This document shows, piece after piece, positions 45,811 to 58,300 of a DNA stretch of 64,000 bases. Position 1 is the stretch's first letter. The number at the start of each line of letters is the position of its first letter. A program made the position numbers and the translations under genes. The notes beneath the pieces are model-generated. The model made no database searches and was not told where the DNA came from. It saw only the letters and a program-made list of their open reading frames with translations. The DNA lies in assembly GCF_001638985.1 (NCBI RefSeq), contig NW_017265139.1, positions 2,170,001 through 2,234,000 of the forward strand, read 5' to 3'. Source of the stretch: Phycomyces blakesleeanus NRRL 1555(-). Lineage: Eukaryota > Mucoromycota > Mucoromycetes > Mucorales > Phycomycetaceae.

Positions 45811-47196
45811 TTATGGAAGTAACAGAAGTGCTTGGCGGGTAGGCAATGTAGATATGGCCAAAATGCAAAATGCAAATGACATGAACAGAAATACTACAGC
45901 AAAAAAAATCGTTTAGCTAGTTTCCTTAAACTATATCGCTACTTACCTGAGCGAAATTTCCAATCCTTAATGTAAAGCCGCATCTCTTCTATACTTTGTG
46001 CTGACTGTATATTCAACTTTAAGGTTGCTAGTCGTATATTATGATTCACTCGTTGGCCATAACTTTCTATCCGGGCCGTTGTCTTTTGCTGCTTGCGTTG
46101 GGCATGACTAAGCCAGCTTGTTTCTTGTTCTATTGCTTTAAGAGTAGTCCTAAACCCGCTCATGACTTCTACACGACCATACTCTACCAATGAGTCTAGT
46201 CTCTGTGCTTATTTGTTTTTAGAGCAATGGGTATTTATATTTATACGTTTAGATATTATGTATAAAGAGCACGTATTATTATTACTACTATTGACATCCT
46301 TACCTGTGAGTCTATATCTAACTGTTTTAATTTCGCACTATAGTCTATGACTTCTTGTTGATTAAACTGAATAGCCTCGACCTCTTTTTCGATCAAGTAT
46401 TGTAGACGCTTGATACTCTTTGTCAGGTTATGTAAGCATATTTCGGGCGAGCTATCGGAGTGGATCAGAAGTTGTTACTTGCATATATCACACTTACATC
46501 TCTTTCAGATCTGTGTTAATTGAGAAAGAAGCGACCGAGTCTGTCCAGCGCAAGGGTACTCTAAACCTTTGCATTTGGTCATGTATCTGCTGTCGGTCTA
46601 TTTTAGCCCATGACTTTAGTACACTTGGGCGTCTTTTCTTTGTCCTAGAACGTAATCTATTCAATCCCGGCCGGTTTGTTCGAGATATGTCCAAATTATT
46701 GGGTTTACGCATAGCTCTTCGATCAATTGGTTTTTTAAAATGGAGGCGAGCCTTTCTCACAGATTTTGACCCTGCAGAGGGTTCTTGATCCGAGGGAAAA
46801 TTAGAAGTGGATCTCTTGAGTCGGAACAAAAATGTCGCACGAGGAAGATCTAATGGAGAACGTGGATTTCACGATATATTAGCAGTAGTACAGAAGGTTA
46901 AAGTAACATTCTCGATCTACCATTGATTTCAGTTTACTTTGGCTAGTTTTGAATTTACCGGTCCATGAGAAGTGCGTGGGGGTAAATGAATTGCGTGTTC
47001 TTAAGCGACGGACACTGTTGACTAGACGCGAGACCCCAGGTAAAGGTACTCGATTCTTGGTCAAACGTCTAGCCGATTGAAGAGGTACTGCAGAATGGCC
47101 CGTATTATGGCCAACTGAGATCAAATCAGGTGTTTGCCACATATGCATGGTTGGGTTTAACTTTACAGAAGCATAGATTGGTTTGTCAAGAGACAT
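45811..47196 (-). CDS. Uncharacterised coiled-coil protein with C-terminal membrane anchor
   Basis: Five exons (47196-46959, 46849-46498, 46451-46304, 46202-45947, 45893-45811) sum to 359 codons (358 aa). The N-terminal half is rich in Arg, Lys, Ser and Pro (for example RPSVLKSWAKI). The middle is helical and coiled-coil-like (LTKSIKRLQYLIEKEVEAIQ, LKAIEQETSWLSHAQRKQQK). The last exon encodes one hydrophobic segment (VFLFMSFAFCILAIS) followed by a short tail ending LLLLP and a stop, a layout typical of tail-anchored proteins. No family is recognised. It is transcribed in the same direction as the FYVE-like gene, with 223 bp between. Confidence 0.7.
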
Positions 47197-48133
47197 AAGA
47201 GAAAGAAGATCAGAAATAAACCGCCGTGCCTGAAAGAAATGGGAGCCAATTTATGCATGCCATAGATGATGTCACCATATTCATAAACTAACTATCAGGA
47301 ATCTTCACAGCTTACATGTGGTCAAAAATATGTAACAGGTTCATACTTTTCTTGGTATTACACACATGCTAAAAACCACAAGAACTCGATGCACTCTGTT
47401 TACATAAATATGGATGTATAGAGTGCTAAGTTGCGTTGGGTAGATTAGTAGCAGATAACCTTATCATACAGCCATTATCAATGATAATACTTAAATACAC
47501 CTATCTTTGTTGTTTCCAGTGATTATTTTCTTGTAAGCTACTCGAAATAATTCAAGCCACAAATAAAGTGCATAAAATCAAGTATTTATCGGTTGTTCAC
47601 CGACTAGAGTAAAGGGAAGATCATTCCAGATCGGGCGATCATATAACTGACAAAAGCCACACTTTTTTTGGGTGTACTTTAAAGCACTATATCAGACATC
47701 TTTTTTTTTTACAGTACAAATATTAAAGATTTTAATATGTACGCACAAAGGGGGTAGCTTTAAGTATTCTATAAAATTGGTCACAGACAATACGGTCTTT
47801 TGAGACGAAGAAAGGCTGGGATAAAGTGTATTATGTGTTTTTTGTCTGGCTTCACCCATTCTTGTCTACAATGCCGCATTACCCTTCAAAAGAAAGCCTA
47901 CCTGGGACTTACACATGTACAAGCGCTTTGGTGTGTAACCAATCAATCATCTCCGTTTTTGGCTTAGGATAATGCCTCGTTTGGAATGACATATTTGTTA
48001 GCAACAGTCTCTCTTTCTCTCTCCATTTTTTTCTCTCTCTCTCTCCTTATGCTGTAATGATCATAGAAATTGGCCTTTGTCATAATTCCTATTCCTTTCT
48101 TTCTCTTTCCCTTTTTCTTTCTAAAAAGATAAT
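47197..48133. promoter_or_regulatory. Divergent promoter region with CT-rich tract
   Basis: About 940 bp between divergently transcribed genes. A strong pyrimidine tract (repeated CTCTCT) at about 48008-48047 lies about 90-125 bp before the PNS1 ATG and could be a core-promoter or transcription-start element. No other gene is seen. Confidence 0.45.
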
Positions 48134-49998
48134 ATGGAAAAGCCACAACCGCCGCAGTATACGTACCCACCGCCACAACACCCATACACACCACCAAGCT
48201 CGTATCCTACAAACAACTATACACCTCCTCCTCCTCAAAACAACTATGGACAGTCATCTAATCCATACCAAGCACCTGAGAATCAGATGGAGGAAGGCTA
48301 TGAATCAAAAGGAAAAATAAGACCACCAAGTGGATGGAATGATCTGTGGGCTGCTGCTCTCTGGATAGCAAATATGGGTGCCTTTATTGCCCTAAGTGTT
48401 ATTGGACTGAGAACATATAATGGCAAAAAAGGATCCTACAACGGAACACCTTCTAACACACAATATTCTGGCCTTACTTTCGATACCGGAACATTCAAAA
48501 TATTTGGATTCTCTGCTATCGTCGGATTCGGCCTGAGTTTTTTGTATCTGATATTGGCTAATATGTAAGCCTATTACCCGCACCTATTCGGCTACTTACC
48601 ATAACCTCTTTCAGGTTTCCTCGGCCTTTGATCATCATCACTTTTGTATGCAGCATAATCGTCTACTTTGGGGTCACAATATACTATTTTACACAGCACT
48701 ACTATTCTGCTGCCATCGTTTTTCTGATATTCTCTTGTCTTTACCTTCTTGCGTTCTGGTGGTGGAAAAGCCGAATCCCATTTGCAACAGGTAGATCAGA
48801 AGTCCTCTTTATTTGTAATACTAATTTTTTAATGTTTGTATATCAAGTTCTACTGGAGAGAATTACGTCAATAACCCGAGAGTATCCAAGTACCATCGCA
48901 ATCGGTGTACTCTCGCTCATCATTCAAACAGCCTTCAGTTTCTGGTTCATGTTAAATGTTATTGGAGTTTATGAGACATACTACAGTAATACCGCTAATA
49001 ATGCTCGTCTGAATCTTGCAATGGTGTTCTTGGTTTTTTCATTTTATTGGACGTCTCAGGTCATAACTTATGTGACCCATGTTACACTAGCTGGAGTATT
49101 TGCAACTGTATACTTTCTCAACAACTCTGTCAGCCACCCTGCCCTGGGAAGTGCTAAAAGAGCCCTAACTACAAGCTTCGGATCGATATGCTTTGGAAGT
49201 TTACTGATCGCTTTGGTTAATCTGATCAGATATTTTATCCAGATAGCACGCGCAAACACAGATAATGCAATCCTCGGTTTTGTATTATGCATTGTAGACT
49301 GCATTGTTGGATGCTTCCAAGGCTTATTTGTATGTTCACCTTTTTTTTTGAAGAAAGCCTCTAACATTTTTATATTTTGGTTCGGATATAGGAATGGTTT
49401 ACGTATTATGCTTTTAGCGGAGTGGCCATTTACGGAAAGCCTTTCATACCTTCTGCTAGAGACACTTGGACTATGGTAAAAGATCGTGGTATAGAGGCCA
49501 TGATAAATGACAATTTGATAGGCAACGTTTTATTTATGGGTAAGTAGAGATATTCTTCTTTTGGTGATTTTACATGACACTAACCAGAATTTACTATGTA
49601 TTAGGAGGCCTGCTTGTAGGTGTACTATGTTCGCTCCTAGGGTTCATTTATCTTCAAGTATCCCAGCCAGCATATAATCAGAGCGGAAGCATAACCCCAG
49701 TAGTGGTTATGATGTGCTTCTTGGTTGGCGCTTCTATGTTCTCTAGTGTTGCTACAGTCATTTCAAGTGGTGTTGCAACAACCTTTGTCTGTTTAGCAGA
49801 TGATCCTGACGCTTTGAAAAGGTAAATAAATAGCTAAAATCAACGAAATACTCAATAGTTCTTTTTTCTTCTTTTTATTACAAAGATCGAGCCCCGAATT
49901 GTATGAAAAGGTAAAGTAAATGTCATATAATTTGAATCAAACTAACTTGTGTATGACAGATCAGAGAAACATGGCCTCGGGTCGTACAGGGCGTTTAA
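48134..49998 (+). CDS. PNS1: Choline-transporter-like protein (CTL family), Pns1-like
   Basis: Seven exons (48134-48564, 48615-48790, 48848-49329, 49392-49539, 49605-49821, 49886-49910, 49960-49998) sum to 506 codons (505 aa). An N-terminal cytosolic Pro/Gln/Tyr-rich tail (about 65 residues) is followed by roughly ten membrane segments. The CTL signature sits in exon 4: AIYGKPFIPSARDTWTMVKD and DNLIGNVLFMG. The short 25-nt exon 6 (SSPELYEK) is unusual but kept in frame by good splice sites. The family lies in the plasma membrane; yeast Pns1 is not essential for choline uptake, so the substrate is uncertain. Confidence 0.92.
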
Positions 49999-50304
49999 TT
50001 GCCCTTCCCGGAACTATATTGATCACATTGACTTGCTTAATTACGACCAAACTTGCCGCTCAATAATCTTTCATTCCTTGGAGATCTCATATACTTTTGA
50101 AATCAAATAAACGGGAAGATTTAGGGTAGTCAAACAAGTACACTCTAATTTTGTACAATATTTTGAAACAATATCATTGTATGAAAATAACGATAGTTTC
50201 TATTAAATCAAAAATAATTTTTTTCTCTTTATCTATTCACAGTTCTTTTAAAATAATAATAATATAGTTTATGAAAGAACAACATAAAAAAAAGTAAATG
50301 TAAT
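49999..50304. other. 3' flank of PNS1
   Basis: AT-rich spacer; bases 50297-50304 (AATGTAAT) are the left target duplication of the following MITE. Confidence 0.6.
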
Positions 50305-50781
50305 AGGCGTTCACATAGTTGTGGTCGACCGATTTTTAATGGTCGACTGCCTTAATTTTCTTTACTGTTTATAGTAGCTTCTGAAATTGAAAACAAGAGT
50401 CACTCGAGGTTAGTTTCACATAATATTTGTATTTTACTAAAATACCCCCTAATAAACTTTTATTTTTCTATCTATTTACAAACATGAATAACAGTAATAA
50501 TAGTCAGTTCAAAGGCTTCAAAAAATGAACTTTACTGATTTTTTTAATAATAACCTTTTCTTTATCAGAGATGCCTAAAAAATAAGAGCAATATGCAGAT
50601 GATGTAAATAATTAAGTGCTTTAAGACTTCAGCAAAAAAGTAGACAAAGACTCGTCAGCTTAAAAAGATGTCGTCGATTAAATTTGTTGCCCATTTTTGG
50701 AATAATTTTTTTGCCTAAAATTGGGAAAAAAACCGGTCGACCGACGAAAAAAATCGGTCGACCGCAACTATGTGAACGCCT
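50305..50781. mobile_element. hAT-type MITE with 8-bp target duplication
   Basis: 477 bp, starting AGGCGTTCACATAGTTG and ending in the reverse complement; the inverted ends match over 33 bp with one difference. It is flanked by identical 8-bp direct repeats AATGTAAT at 50297-50304 and 50782-50789, the length made by hAT transposases. The palindrome GGTCGACC recurs near both ends (three exact copies, plus variants such as GGTCGACTG). No coding capacity is seen. Confidence 0.95.
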
Positions 50782-51284
50782 AATGTAATTTGATTTGATT
50801 TGATTTGGTGAGCGTCTTCTTTAAATTTATACACTTTTCTTGTAAAAGATACGGTGTAAAATAAAATAAAATGAAATAAAATGAAATAAAATGAAATGAA
50901 ATTATATAAAAGTATTCTGACTTTTATGCTTCTTCTTCTTCTTTCTACAAGAAGCTAGTGTGATTGGTTGATTAAATTTGCCCCAAACACAGGTTGTGCA
51001 TATTTGACTACCCTTATTATGAAACGAGTAAAACACAAAATGGTACTTTTGAGGGGAGGTGAAGAAAGGTTACGCAAATGGCGAACCAAAATGTTCTTTC
51101 CCCAAAGGAGAATAAATTCCTACCATATTATAAACCGGAAAATTTTGTGGACTAAAGATTAAACTCATACAACAAAAGAAATAAATAAAAAATAAAAAAG
51201 GCCCCATAAGGCATATAAAATACGGGTACGTATACTACATTTTATTGACACGGAAAAATAGACAGGAAAAAAGGGAAAAAAAGT
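50782..51284. other. 3' flank of TAL1 with simple repeats
   Basis: It contains TGATT repeats at about 50788-50805 and an AAATAAAATG-type repeat at about 50860-50905. A plus-strand frame at 50968-51162 has no support. No gene is called. Confidence 0.5.
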
Positions 51285-52363
51285 TTACAAATTAAGCTTC
51301 TTCTTCAAAGCGTTCTCGAGCTTGATACCATCAGCAGCAAAGTTGCGGATACCCTCAGAAAGCTTCTCTGTGGCCATTGCGTCCTCATTCATCTCCCAAC
51401 GGAAAGCCTTTTCGTTGTTAAAGAAAGAGACCTTGGGGAGTGACTGAGCCTTTGCACTCTCAGGACTCAATCTACGTTCCAAAGTCTTATTGTCTTTCTG
51501 GAGCTCACCCAACAAGGCAGGAGAGATTGTCAAGAAATCACAGCCAGCCAACTCTTCAATCTCACCAGTATTACGGAACGAGGCGCCCATGACAATGGTG
51601 TTGTAGTTATATTGCTTGTAATAGTTGTAGATTTTTGACACCGACAGCACACCAGGATCCTCGGTGCTAGAATATGTCTTTCCAGTTGACTTCTTGTACC
51701 AGTCCATAATACGACCAACAAAAGGAGAAATGAGAGTGACACCAGCCTCAGCGCAGGCAACTGCCTGAGGGAATCCAAACAACAAAGTGAGGTTACAGTG
51801 GATCTTGTGTTCCTTCTCAAGGATATTGGCGGCCTGAATACCCTCCCAGGTGGAGGCAATCTTGATCAGAACGCGATCTTTGTGTACGTTTGCATCAGCA
51901 TAAAGCTTGATAAGACGAAGGGCTTTGGCAACAGTAGCATCCTTGTCAAACGAGAGACGGGCATCGACCTCAGTAGAGACACGTCCAGGAACAATCTTCA
52001 AGATCTCAGTACCAAAGTTGACCAGAAGCTTGTCGGTGGCCCAATCAAGAACCTCTTGGGCAGAACTGATTTATGTTTGTCTTTTAGAATTTGTTATCAT
52101 GTGTATCTATTGTTGTGTACATACCCTCCTTTAGCCTTGGCAAACTCAATTGCCTCATCTACCAACTTGGCGTATTGCTCCTTTTGGGAGGCAGCAAGAA
52201 TCAAAGAGGGGTTGGTTGTGGCATCCTGGGGCTTATACTGAGCAATGGCTGTAGATAGATAGGTAAGCTTTAATTTTTTGCATGTATTGTATAACTTACT
52301 CTCAAAATCGCCAGAGTCTGCGACAATGGTGGTGAATTTTTTGATTTGATCAAGAACAGACAT
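51285..52363 (-). CDS. TAL1: Transaldolase
   Basis: Three exons (52363-52300, 52248-52125, 52065-51285) sum to 323 codons (322 aa), the usual size. The Schiff-base lysine is Lys131 in [11 protein letters not shown]. The N-terminal active-site block is DATTNPSLI. Further conserved parts are [28 protein letters not shown] and [10 protein letters not shown]. It moves a three-carbon unit between sedoheptulose-7-phosphate and glyceraldehyde-3-phosphate in the non-oxidative pentose phosphate pathway, in the cytosol. The gene converges on PNS1, with a hAT-type MITE between. Confidence 0.97.
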
Positions 52364-55300
52364 TATTGATTATGTGAAATATGTTTGAATAGAAGAAGAA
52401 GGTTGTGAGAAAATGAATAAAATAGCAAAAAAAAGGCGCATAAATATGCTTTCCCAAATTCATCTCGGAGTGTCAATATATAAAACTTTGAGTGAAATTT
52501 ATCAATTCATATAAGTCCCAGCAATAGTTATTTGCACTATCTCGAACTTGTTACATCATAAAGTGAAAATATTTCTATATCACTTTGTGCACCTGAGTAA
52601 AGTGTAAATAGGAGTGACTATTGTAGTACAAAACCGCTGTTCTTGTTCCACCCAGGGTTCAACACTGACGATCTTTGATAATTTTCTCTACCAGTCCCTG
52701 ACTTTACCCAGTAGTCTATGTTTCTAGCCAATGTATTTTTTTTAGAAAAAAAAACTCCCAAAGACATGGCGCATACTGTGCCAAGTGAAGAGTGGCGTGG
52801 TTTAGACAACATTATATATAACGGACTTGAAATAGTTTTAAAGGGACACAGTAGTATTGCAGATTGATTATTATTATTCCACAGCACCAAACTTTATCAT
52901 TACAGCATATTACGTCTATGGTACGCCCGATATTGTTTATATTACACTTATATATATATATATATATATTTAAAAAAAACCTTGAAGCGGGAACCTCAAG
53001 TAAAATTCAGTGCATTCTCGGCAAAATATTTTCCATTACTTCTTAAAAGTCAAAACCTCGAACTTAAAGAAAATACAGAAGGAAAGTATCTTGAAGAATC
53101 AAAATCAACTTTATTGCACAATGTTCTCTTTTGAGAAAACATGAGTAAAAAATAAAGCTCCAATGGAGATGAATCGTTTTGTGGTAGTTCTTTAATCCAT
53201 ATCGACAAGGACAGACATATAGCAATCTCTTTGATCCCAATAAACAATACAAAAAAAAGACATATATACAGAATTTCTTGCAAGACAAGAATTGTCTCCA
53301 AGCTATCCAGGTATCTATAAACATATATAAACGGTATTATTTATTTTTTTCTCGCTTATTTTAGGCAATTGAAGAATATTGGCCTTTTAAAGAAGAGAAT
53401 TGTCCATTTAAACATAGTAAAGTTCAACAATGAAAGATCTTTTACATGAACAAAATCAAGTCAAGCTAATCCAAAAAAAAAAGATAAATGGAGTTCAGAG
53501 CTGCATTTTTGAATTTACGCAGAATACATGAATATTATTCATTATTAATATCAATTAAATAGTGTGTATATCCAGTCAGCATTTTGACAACCCAACTCTT
53601 GGATATTATCACTATTGATCAATTACGCGCGCGAAATTGGTCCACGATTATAACTAGCATCAATGGCTAGTTTTCTGGACCATATTATATTGCGAATATT
53701 TTTATATTTTTATATCTAAAATCACTATTGGTCAAAGATATCTTACCATGAACAATCACTACTATTGAGGTATGTAATATATGAGTCTGAAACTCTTGGA
53801 TTATTGAAAATATAGCTGTTAACCTGATAGCCTGTAAAGAGATTATCAGAATTTCTTGTATGCGTTTGGAGATTTTCGATACTATTGTTCCGAGTTAAAG
53901 ATTTCCGAGATGAATGTTTCTTGGTGCATGAATACAAAGGTACTGTAAAGGTGTTTCAAATGTCTATAATTATTATCTTCCTTTAAATAGTGTATTTAAA
54001 TCAATGACTAATATTTGTAATATTATAAATATGATGAAAAGAATACAACTTAAATTGTAATAAAAAATATATATTATATTAAAAAATATAGGCACACATT
54101 TAGCCTACTGTCCACTAAATACACTAGAAGCGGGAGAGGACACATATTCAGAAAGAGAAAGATGGGTAATATGGGGTTATTCAAAGGTCTCCTTTTGAGA
54201 TTTATTTTCTCTCACTTTGTGGCGAATCTTTATTCATTAAAATGACTAGCTTTCTTTTTATAAAAATTGTACATGTTTAGTAATATATTTATTCATTTCA
54301 CGGGTTAGAGATTTATCGATAGAAGTAGTATAACACAGGTGATTTAAATGCCTTAAAAGTGTACAAATAGTCTGACGAAAAAAATTATTTTGAAGATATT
54401 TTAACAGTCAAAGAAGCACCAATTTTTACAAAAGGCTCGAAGAATACACTGGGCATAATTCGTCTAATATCTGATAATATTTAACTATGTACAAACATAA
54501 CATAACGCACACATGTATATATAGACAAGTGCTAGTGTAGCTATAGCTACATGTACATGTACATGCATGTATAAATATTTTTCTCCACTCATTTCATCAA
54601 TCAATTTCAATAAAACCAGTGATGTGGGTTTGTATGGTTTGTAGTGCGTCTCACAAAGCATTTGTCATCATATCCAATGTATATGTACAGTGTGGCACAG
54701 CAGGGTATGTAAACGCAGAAAAGAACGTAATAAAGTAAGGCGCCACACATATGCTTATTTGTGCATATCCCTTTTAATTTAGGGTTAAGACTGAGCCGTG
54801 TTAAATAAAAGCAACCAAAATATTAAACATTCGATTCTAGTCCTTCAAGGCACACGGCTACCATGATAACTCCAAAAAGACAATTTAGGTCTGAAAAAGA
54901 GAAAATCGTGAAAGCAATATGAAACAGAGGATATTATTCCTGAGAAATTATTAAAACAAGACTAGAGAAAGTCTCCCCCAGAAATTGGTCTTTGTGTACA
55001 CCACTATGGAAGGCCGGGATACACATCATGTATCTTAAATGCACTGTTGTACTCTATCCTTTTATTGTTGAGCGATAATATATTCGATTGTCAAAGGAAC
55101 AACTGGAAGAAGCTTATATGCTAAGTAATATGTATAGATAAGGTTTTGTTAGATGCGTCAAGTGACGACTTGTTTAATGTATTGCAACAGACGATACAGA
55201 TAGATAAGATGCATATGCTAGCTAATTAAATACCCACTGTTTAAATAGCACACGTTATGTTATACTCTGATAATTTAGTCTACGGCCTAAACTCAATTTA

Positions 55301-58300
55301 TTCACAGGATGTGTTGATATAGTACAAGCAGAACATATACATACACACACACACGAGCAAGAAATTGTATGACCAACATTCTTTTATCAGATGTAAAGAC
55401 TTCTTTACCCGAGAGTATGGATTCAAGAGCATAAAATATCATGTATAAAAATAAATAAATTCCAAATTAAACAGAAAACAAAACTCTTATTTGGATACAG
55501 ATTAAAAGCATAAGATACACACATATTTTCATGCACGTATTGTCTATCTGATATATTAAGAGCTTCTTTACAAAAAGATACTATACTTTATGATATAAAT
55601 TCGCTTGGACCACATCAAAGGATCATGCGCTTTGTTCCACATGTAAGCTCAAGCTAAATGTATCTGTTATTTGCATTGATCGTAGGAATATTTTACATCA
55701 ATGTGTTTGGGTACAATATTGCAAAAATAAATAAATAAATCGAGTATTTTTACAAGCTTTTTACGAGTTTAAGGGCTGTTTTAAGGTTGAATTCTGATTA
55801 AGCAATATTCTTTTTCTCTTTTGTTTGTTTGTTTCAATTTCAACTTTTCACATCTCTTTGCTATTGTAATACAAAAGTAAAGACACCTCTTCGATATTCT
55901 ACTTTTGTTCCACCATGTTTTTAAGATCAATGCAAAACATGTTTTCCTTCCCCTTAATCTTCCTGCAGTACAGTAGCAAAAATAAAACAATTTGCTAAAC
56001 AGCTTCAAGAATATAATGACTCGATAAAGGTGCGCCTTGAGGATACTTGGTGATAGTAAGATGACAAAACCTATCTTCTTCTTGTCCGTGGAACTCTTTT
56101 CCCACTTGTTTGTTGACTTGCACTTTTCAAGCTTTGTCTCACGCATCAGCTCTCTAGAATATCCTCTATTGGTCCTATAGTGCTCTCAATCTGAGGAACA
56201 CGGGTAAGTACCTTTGAGATCATATAATTACATAGTAGCTGGAGAGTAATGGACATGAAGTTAAAGAGAGCGGTAAGCTATCAATTCCACAAACTATGCT
56301 CAAAATATATCGAAATTATATTCTCTAAATGATTTGGGTGGCTACCTATAGAATGGTGTATAAGAGTAACAGAAAAACGAAAAAAAAAAGCTTTGGTATT
56401 ATCTTAGAAAACCTTTCCAGATTACATTTGGTGTTCAAGAGCGGCAATATGAACGAGAGTTTGTGACTTTCTTAAGATTTTCAAGATACGGCTGAGATCA
56501 CAAAAGAGAATTGCCTTTAGAAATATCCTTTCAGGTACTCCTCAAAACAGTTCATTCACGCATAGTAACAGTATACTTATACACTCCTTTTCTTTCTTTT
56601 TTTTTTTTAAAAAAAAGACAACAACCGAAAACATCTTTAATGAAATTTAAATTCCATTAGAGCAAGAAATATTATCATACTATGCTAATATAGTAATATT
56701 CAAAAAATCATATACAAAGACGCTATGTATATTCACAAAGGTAGATGTTCGTACATTATGGTTGAAAGTAGATAGTGAGATGCTTTCTGATTTTTTGTGA
56801 AGACATATATTCTCTAAAGATTTGATTTCATGAGCGCTTATCGCAGTATACAAATATGTGTTTGATTACCTAGCCAAAATAAACTGGTTGAAGTGTATAA
56901 GGATATCACATGCTTACTATAAGATAAATTGCTTATCAACTGATCTTAAGTCGCATTCAACAGCTGTAAGTGTCTGTGAAAATAGAGGACAAAGCCAAAA
57001 AAAGAAGTGTACGATACGATAAGTTGCTTGCAGAATTTTCTCTTCAAAGTAAACCATACTATAGCTCATTCATATGTGAGCTACTCATGATAGTAATGTA
57101 TTTTAACAAGTGATAATTAAATATATATAGTATTAAGCTAAATGTTATCCTTGAAGACGTTATGCATAAAAAAAATCCTATGTAACTAGGCACTTTGATA
57201 TATATATATTTCTGGTTTAATGGTTTATTTATATGTAAATTAAAATAAATAATGAAACATTTTATTATTTTAAGACGAGTATCTCTACTCGAAAGCTTTC
57301 TCCTTTCATATTCCATAGTTAAATACCAACAAAGGTAGTCTTCCATGGGTTGATATCCCGGAGATAAAATTTTGCAGCTGCTTTTTTGTGCACCATTATT
57401 TTTCCGGGGTAGCAAAATACATATAATGAGGAGCTCTTGAATTATATTGCTTTAATATTTTTAAAGATGTGCATTAATAACTCCATAAGCATGTACAGAT
57501 AAAGAGTAATTTTTCTTTAGGTATAAGTTGTATCAGAGCCGGGTAAAGTCAATACCATAAAATAAAGGTACAAAGCCAAAGGCGCGTGAAGAAAGGCAAA
57601 TCAATAGAGAATAATAATATTGATATGATTTGAGTTTTTTTTTTTTTTTTTTGCAAATAATATATATTTATATAAAAGTACTCTATTAATCGGAAAATAA
57701 TAATCAAATAAATTTTGGGCATGCTTGTCAATAGGACGTATTTAAACGACCAGAAAAATATTAATGCATAGGACTATCTTTAGAAACAATTCGTTACTTC
57801 AACGCTAATATTCAATAGGAGTCTTTTGCCATTGGTGTTCTGTGGCCTTTAGTTTAATGAATGCTTATAGGATTAACTGTGCATAATCATAATCATAATC
57901 ATGTACATATTTTGAAACATATTGAATTGAATTGAATTTAATTGAATTGAATTGATTTTTATTCTTATTTTTTATAGAATTATTTACAAATCACCATAAG
58001 TATAGTATCTGAAATTGTTCTCTCTACTGGCTTTGCATGCTACAGATGTTATATTGACCAAAAACAGATCTTGCCAGTTCGGTATAATTCTAGTTTCTTC
58101 CATTCTGTCAAATATATTCAATTGTCTCAATTGCACAAGGATAAAAGAACGGGACATTTTCTCCTCATGAAATGATGATTATCCAAATTAAATACAATTA
58201 CTTATAAACTCAAGCATACCCTTGACTACATAGCATAGAGACCATTCTATGCTATAGCGACCATATTCTTGGCCAGTCTATAGTACACTTGAATACTGTA

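Noticed and set aside
45811..45893. C-terminal membrane tail considered as a KASH domain
   Set aside because: The tail after the membrane segment is only about a dozen residues and lacks the terminal Pro-rich motif of KASH proteins.
55781..56146. 121-residue minus-strand frame
   Set aside because: Composition is Lys/Leu/Phe noise typical of AT-rich DNA and no splice partners or family features were found.
57059..57415. 118-residue minus-strand frame
   Set aside because: The first 50 residues look slightly protein-like but the rest is AT-derived; no other support.
57531..57543. TGTATCAGAGCC resembling a plant-type retrotransposon primer-binding site
   Set aside because: No LTR lies upstream and no coding sequence downstream, and fungal initiator tRNA does not end in this sequence as far as I know.
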